DNA from: Todiramphus chloris collaris
Lineage: Eukaryota; Chordata; Aves; Coraciiformes; Alcedinidae
Direction: 5' to 3'
Assembly: GCA_025345505.1 (NCBI GenBank)
Contig: JANVCC010000030.1
Location: forward strand, 5,129,532 to 5,193,531
Length of the DNA: 64,000 nucleotides
The position numbers were made by a program, and so were the translations under genes. This document shows, piece by piece, positions 60,201-64,000 of this stretch. A model generated the notes under the pieces. The model ran no database searches, was not told the DNA's origin, and saw nothing but the letters and a program-made list of their open reading frames with translations. The number at the start of each line of letters is the position of its first letter. The stretch's first letter is position 1.

Positions 60201-61849
60201 ACAACTATTTCGCTTGTACTAGTTTATATCCCTTGTCTTTTGCAAATTTTAATTGACAATGTTTTGCCACGGTGAAAAATGTTATTTTTAAGTAGAAACC
60301 TGAATTGGATACTTTGTGTGCTCCCACCTGGATTTGAAAAAGCTGAACATCTAACTGATCTTCACAATTTCTGGTTCCTTTTTCCATTCCTCACACTGGT
60401 AGACTGTAGTTTTATTACAAGACTTTTAACATTATCTTTTTATCCCAGGGAAAAGAGAAATATTTCTGAATTCTAAGGGAAAGGTGAATTCATAAGAAAA
60501 CAGTTCACTCATAAGTAACAAATATGTTTCAGGTAATTTGTAAGATACACATTTGATTAGTCAAAGCTCTTTGCCTTCTACAAATCCCAAAGCTACAGCT
60601 GGAGTAACCTATCTATTTTGATGCACAAGAAAGTCTGTTCTAGTGTACAATTTCAGACACTTGAGAAAGTTAAGTATCGAAATTTCCAAATCCCAAGTGA
60701 AAACAGAATGTTTGTGCTCTATTATGCCTATTTTTTTCCCATAGGCTTATCAATCTGTTTCTCGTAGGATCCAGGAGAAACCTAAAACGTCTTTTCATCT
60801 TTTAACATAGAATAGTTAAGACATGTTAAATTTGGTGTCACTTAATACTAGTATTATGGTAAAAAGTTTGTCTTTCTTAAAAGTTCAGTCAAGTTAGTTC
60901 ACAAAGTAATACCTTCAAATAGTTTGCATCGGTTTATGACATCATTTAGAAAGCAGATATGTTCTACCAGTGTTGTTTAATAATACAACCAACAAACAGC
61001 GTGTCCTCCAAAATACCAAAAATATTTTTCCAATATAGTCAGGAGTATCCTTTTTTTTTAAGCTAACAATTCAGATCTGGTTAGGAATTTGAAGTAAAAT
61101 CCTCTGAAGTTTCTGGCACTCAAATGAGTGGCAACAGATCTCAACAGAGTTGATAATGACTTTGAATCCGGTAGATAAGACAGTTCCTGATATAATTTCT
61201 TGAGCATCCCACAGTGGAGTTTAACCACACATGAATCAAATACAAATAGCAAACAATACATATCCTGCATTCTCAGCACTGAAGGTTGATTTATTGCTAT
61301 TCTTCATAAGAATGACACTTTCTCTCATTAGTCTGAGAGTTAATGGTGGAGATTCTAGGCTCCTTATCAACTTGTCATTTGCTGGTGATATTTCTACTAA
61401 ATCAAGCAAACAAGATACCATCAGCTTTACTTCATCTCAGTAGGAAAGTGTAACCTGACAACCTGTTAAAAATCAAGAGCAGAGAATCCTCCAGAAGTCA
61501 AACCTTTGCAAGACCTAGGAACAGTTTGGAGGGTAAGAATTCTTGAAGTAGAGATTCATGGTCCTCTTTAACTTGGCTGTCTATGTGAAGTGTTAGATTC
61601 CCACAGGAGGAGAATAGAGAGTTGCAGGCTGCAGAAATGTGTATTATACCCAACAGATCTAAAAAATTGTTCTGTCCTAATAACCTCTAATTTGTTTCTT
61701 GTGATTTTCCAGTTCTTTTAATTTGCTTCAGAAAAGCACATTTTATGTCAAGGTTTAACCTTTTTCAGATGAAATGAAGGTTACTTCAGCCAAAGGAAAC
61801 ATTTAGTAGGATGATTTCTTTTATTTACTTCAGTAGATGACTTAGCATC
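60201..61849. other. Unique non-coding stretch
   Basis: AT-rich unique DNA. Overlapping short frames around 61231-61443 on both strands match nothing known. Confidence 0.55.
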
Positions 61850-62170
61850 TGAACAGCTCTTTCTTGGAGTATTTTTTTCTTCTCCTCAGAAAAGTACTTC
61901 TCAAGGACTTGCAGAGAGTCTAAAAATACTCAAAATATCTCTAAACTCAGTTTGTTCCACATCTGTATGGCCTATGGAAAAATGTATCTGCCCAAAAATC
62001 TTACTGTTTAGAGAAAAAAAAAAAAAACCAAACTGGGGAAGACATTGCTTGATGTTAAAGTTGCTTTGCAAGAACCTCATTTGTCAAGTTCCAAATAACT
62101 TCTCTAGGGCTTTTTGGATTAAAAGCTAAAAAATCTCACTCCTACTCTCCTGAACTTTGTGACACCCTCC
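61850..62170 (-). mobile_element. Possible very old CR1-like remnant, antisense
   Basis: AAGGACTTGCAGAGAG, CAGTTTGTTCCACATCTG and GAACCTCATTTGTCAAG are in the order of antisense CR1 landmarks (aligned to the prompt-adhesion GTTCCA(C/A) block), but similarity is weak and broken by an A-run near 62014-62026. It may be unrelated unique DNA. Confidence 0.25.
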
Positions 62171-62565
62171 TTTTGAACACTTTGGAAATAGATGGCACAA
62201 TAACATTCCGATAATACCTGTCTCAGACATTGTAAACTGAAAGCTGAAAAATCAATTTTTAGAACAATCAGATGTTTTATCTTTATTATTTCCTTTCTGT
62301 CTCAAGCCCTACTTTTCTGTACTTTACTTAATAGCCATATTTACAAATCAAAATTACTGATCTTTCAAATACTGCTAGAAAAATATTTTGGCCTTTTGTG
62401 ACAATAAAAAATGCCAACTTGTAACTACTTCAGTAAAGCCTTTGAATAGATGCAGTAAACAGGAAACTTTGGAATGATAGGTTTGGGGTTTTTTTTTATT
62501 GGAGCCCCTTTAAGTCTAAATACTTTTCTCTCTGCTCTGATGACCATTGGTTAGGGACTGTGTGG

Positions 62566-62612
62566 GATTTCATCTGATCAGATTTCATCTCATCTGATCA
62601 GATTTCTTCTGA
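62566..62612. repeat. 20-bp tandem duplication with CTGATCAG palindromes
   Basis: CATCTGATCAGATTTCATCT (62571) is followed directly by a copy with one change (62591), flanked by partial units. Each unit carries the palindrome CTGATCAG. Confidence 0.92.
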
Positions 62613-64000
62613 TACTGCCTGAAATCAGAAGGGACTTTCCATAAAATATAAGATTATAGCTGTGCTAGAGGAAAATAGCCCAGAGCAGCAGAATTAAGGC
62701 AAATGCTATGAAACATCGAAAAGTCTTGGAGGTGTTGAATAGTAGCAGGGGAGCAGCACATCCCCAAATTCAAGCAAAGTTTAAACAAGTAACTTGATAA
62801 ACAGAAAAAGAAGCAGCTATATAGAACTAGCAAAGAATATCATGGGAAGCAAGTAATAAAAATAGGATGCTGCAAAGCAGCAGGTTGAGCTGCCTGTAAT
62901 TATTAAACAGAGATTGAGAAGGAATTCCCAGAAATTCTCCAAACCAGAAATTATATAGATTTCCAGATGGAGCTGTAGTAGATTTGGCAGATTGTTCTAA
63001 TGATTTTGGAAAACTCTTTAAGGAATTTACTTCAGTTGTTGAACACTCCTGAGCTAAGAGGCCAGTTCTTTACCAGCTCTGTTCTAGCAATTTATTGTCA
63101 TGACTAAGGCTAGAAAAAAGGAGGTCATGTCACTTGGACTCTCAAGTTCCATATCCTGCCAAAATGCTGAGAAAATCAGTCTAAATCCTAATGAGTTAAA
63201 TCTCATACATTTCAAGTTAATGAAAAAGATTTTCTTTGTAATAGAGTGCCTAGAAAATATACAACCTGAGTTATACACATGAAACTTCAAAGGAAAGTTG
63301 CTTATAACAAATGATACCACAAACCCGTCTAAAAGTCACGCTTGAATTACGATGCTTAAAACTGTGTATTTGTGTTGCAAAAGGTCAAATATGTGAGTGG
63401 TAGAACACATAGTTCTTATTAACTCCATTGCAGAGATGTTAGTGCAGATACTAACTACCAACAGAACTTTGGTTGGTAGCATCTTTTACATGATTTGTCC
63501 ATTGAAAGTAACTGAAAAACAGCAGAGAGCACAAGCAAGAGTTGGTTGCTATTCAAGCAATTTTGGGCCTCTCTTGTAGGCTGGGTTATGCAGATGTCTT
63601 CTGTTAGGAGAGGGCCATTTCTGATTGGTTTGAAGAGGTTTTGGAAATAGTGCTTTCTGTTTGTTTATTTGTTTTTTAGCTCTTCAGTGTATTTCAGTCA
63701 CTATTTTTCCTTTTTCTGAAGTCTCTTAACACACTGACTATTTTACAAACCTCTTAATCTAGATCATTCAGTCCATTTGTTCTTTGAAAATGAGGCTGGC
63801 AACTCATATCATTCTGAATAAGCACACATTTTAAGGTTGATGAAAGCAGGTGCCTCTTCTTTGACAGTATTCACATTAATAGTGATGTGATGGAAGTGAA
63901 AGACAATATATCCTTATAAAGCCTGATCTCAATTGTGTCACCTGGATTCTTCAGAATTCTTTTGATACTAATAGGATGGTTCCTATGGAACTGTACTATT
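62613..64000. other. Unique non-coding stretch
   Basis: No gene, repeat family or RNA recognised up to the window end. Confidence 0.55.

Noticed and set aside
1-64000. Bacterial-type features such as operons, CRISPR arrays, ribosome binding sites or rho-independent terminators
   Set aside because: The window is vertebrate nuclear DNA, with CR1 and ERV elements and no dense coding, so such features do not apply.

Overview
The window reads as AT-rich, non-coding DNA from a bird nuclear genome. Four lines of evidence point to a bird. (1) There are several CR1 LINE 3' ends with the typical tail: a purine-rich GGTTGGA..AGATGATCT..AAGGTCCCTTCCAAC block followed by short ATTCTATG-type repeats. (2) There is a complete solo LTR of the avian endogenous-retrovirus type whose sense strand starts TGTCCTGGTTT and ends AACCATGACA, flanked by a perfect 5-bp target-site duplication. 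(3) Two older, degraded CR1-like copies of the general amniote type are present. (4) No Alu, B1/B2, L1 or other mammalian repeats were noticed. A neoavian bird, perhaps a songbird, is likely; the species cannot be read from this sequence.

No protein-coding gene could be recognised. All open frames are short (about 118 to 128 codons at most, and the longest lie inside the LTR). None shows a known domain, a codon pattern unlike chance, or a chain of exons. No tRNA, rRNA, snRNA or convincing microRNA or snoRNA was found by eye. The window is best described as a gene desert or the inside of a very large intron.

Layout. 1-11 kb: mostly unique sequence, with three stretches that look like conserved non-coding elements (about 2.9-3.2, 6.2-6.4 and 7.0-7.4 kb), one splice-flanked possible exon (5821-5914), a CR1 tail (7804-7880) and a clean 42-bp tandem duplication (9125-9212). 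11-22 kb: an ancient antisense CR1 (about 11.1-11.43 kb), then unique AT-rich DNA broken by a polypyrimidine microsatellite holding a 10-N assembly gap (17608-17728). 22-23 kb: the solo LTR (22161-22944), much richer in G+C than its surroundings. 23-34 kb: unique DNA, a pair of adjacent hairpins (28822-28869) and a possible conserved element (29.4-29.7 kb). 34-47 kb: the longest CR1 copy (34040-34453), a possible conserved element at 41.2-41.4 kb, an unexplained minus-strand open frame at 44.2-44.5 kb, and a possible conserved element at 45.8-46.05 kb leading directly into a possible plus-strand exon (46053-46252), with a second possible exon at 46960-47036. 47-64 kb: two more CR1 tails, several small tandem duplications, a possible conserved element near 58.7-59.0 kb and an ancient CR1-like copy at 60.0-60.2 kb.

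No new multi-gene system was found. The most useful leads are the solo LTR, the two spliced-looking plus-strand segments around 46-47 kb, the hairpin pair at 28.8 kb, and the spread of enhancer-like unique blocks. Such blocks would fit a regulatory desert next to a developmental gene, but that is inference, because conservation cannot be measured from one sequence.
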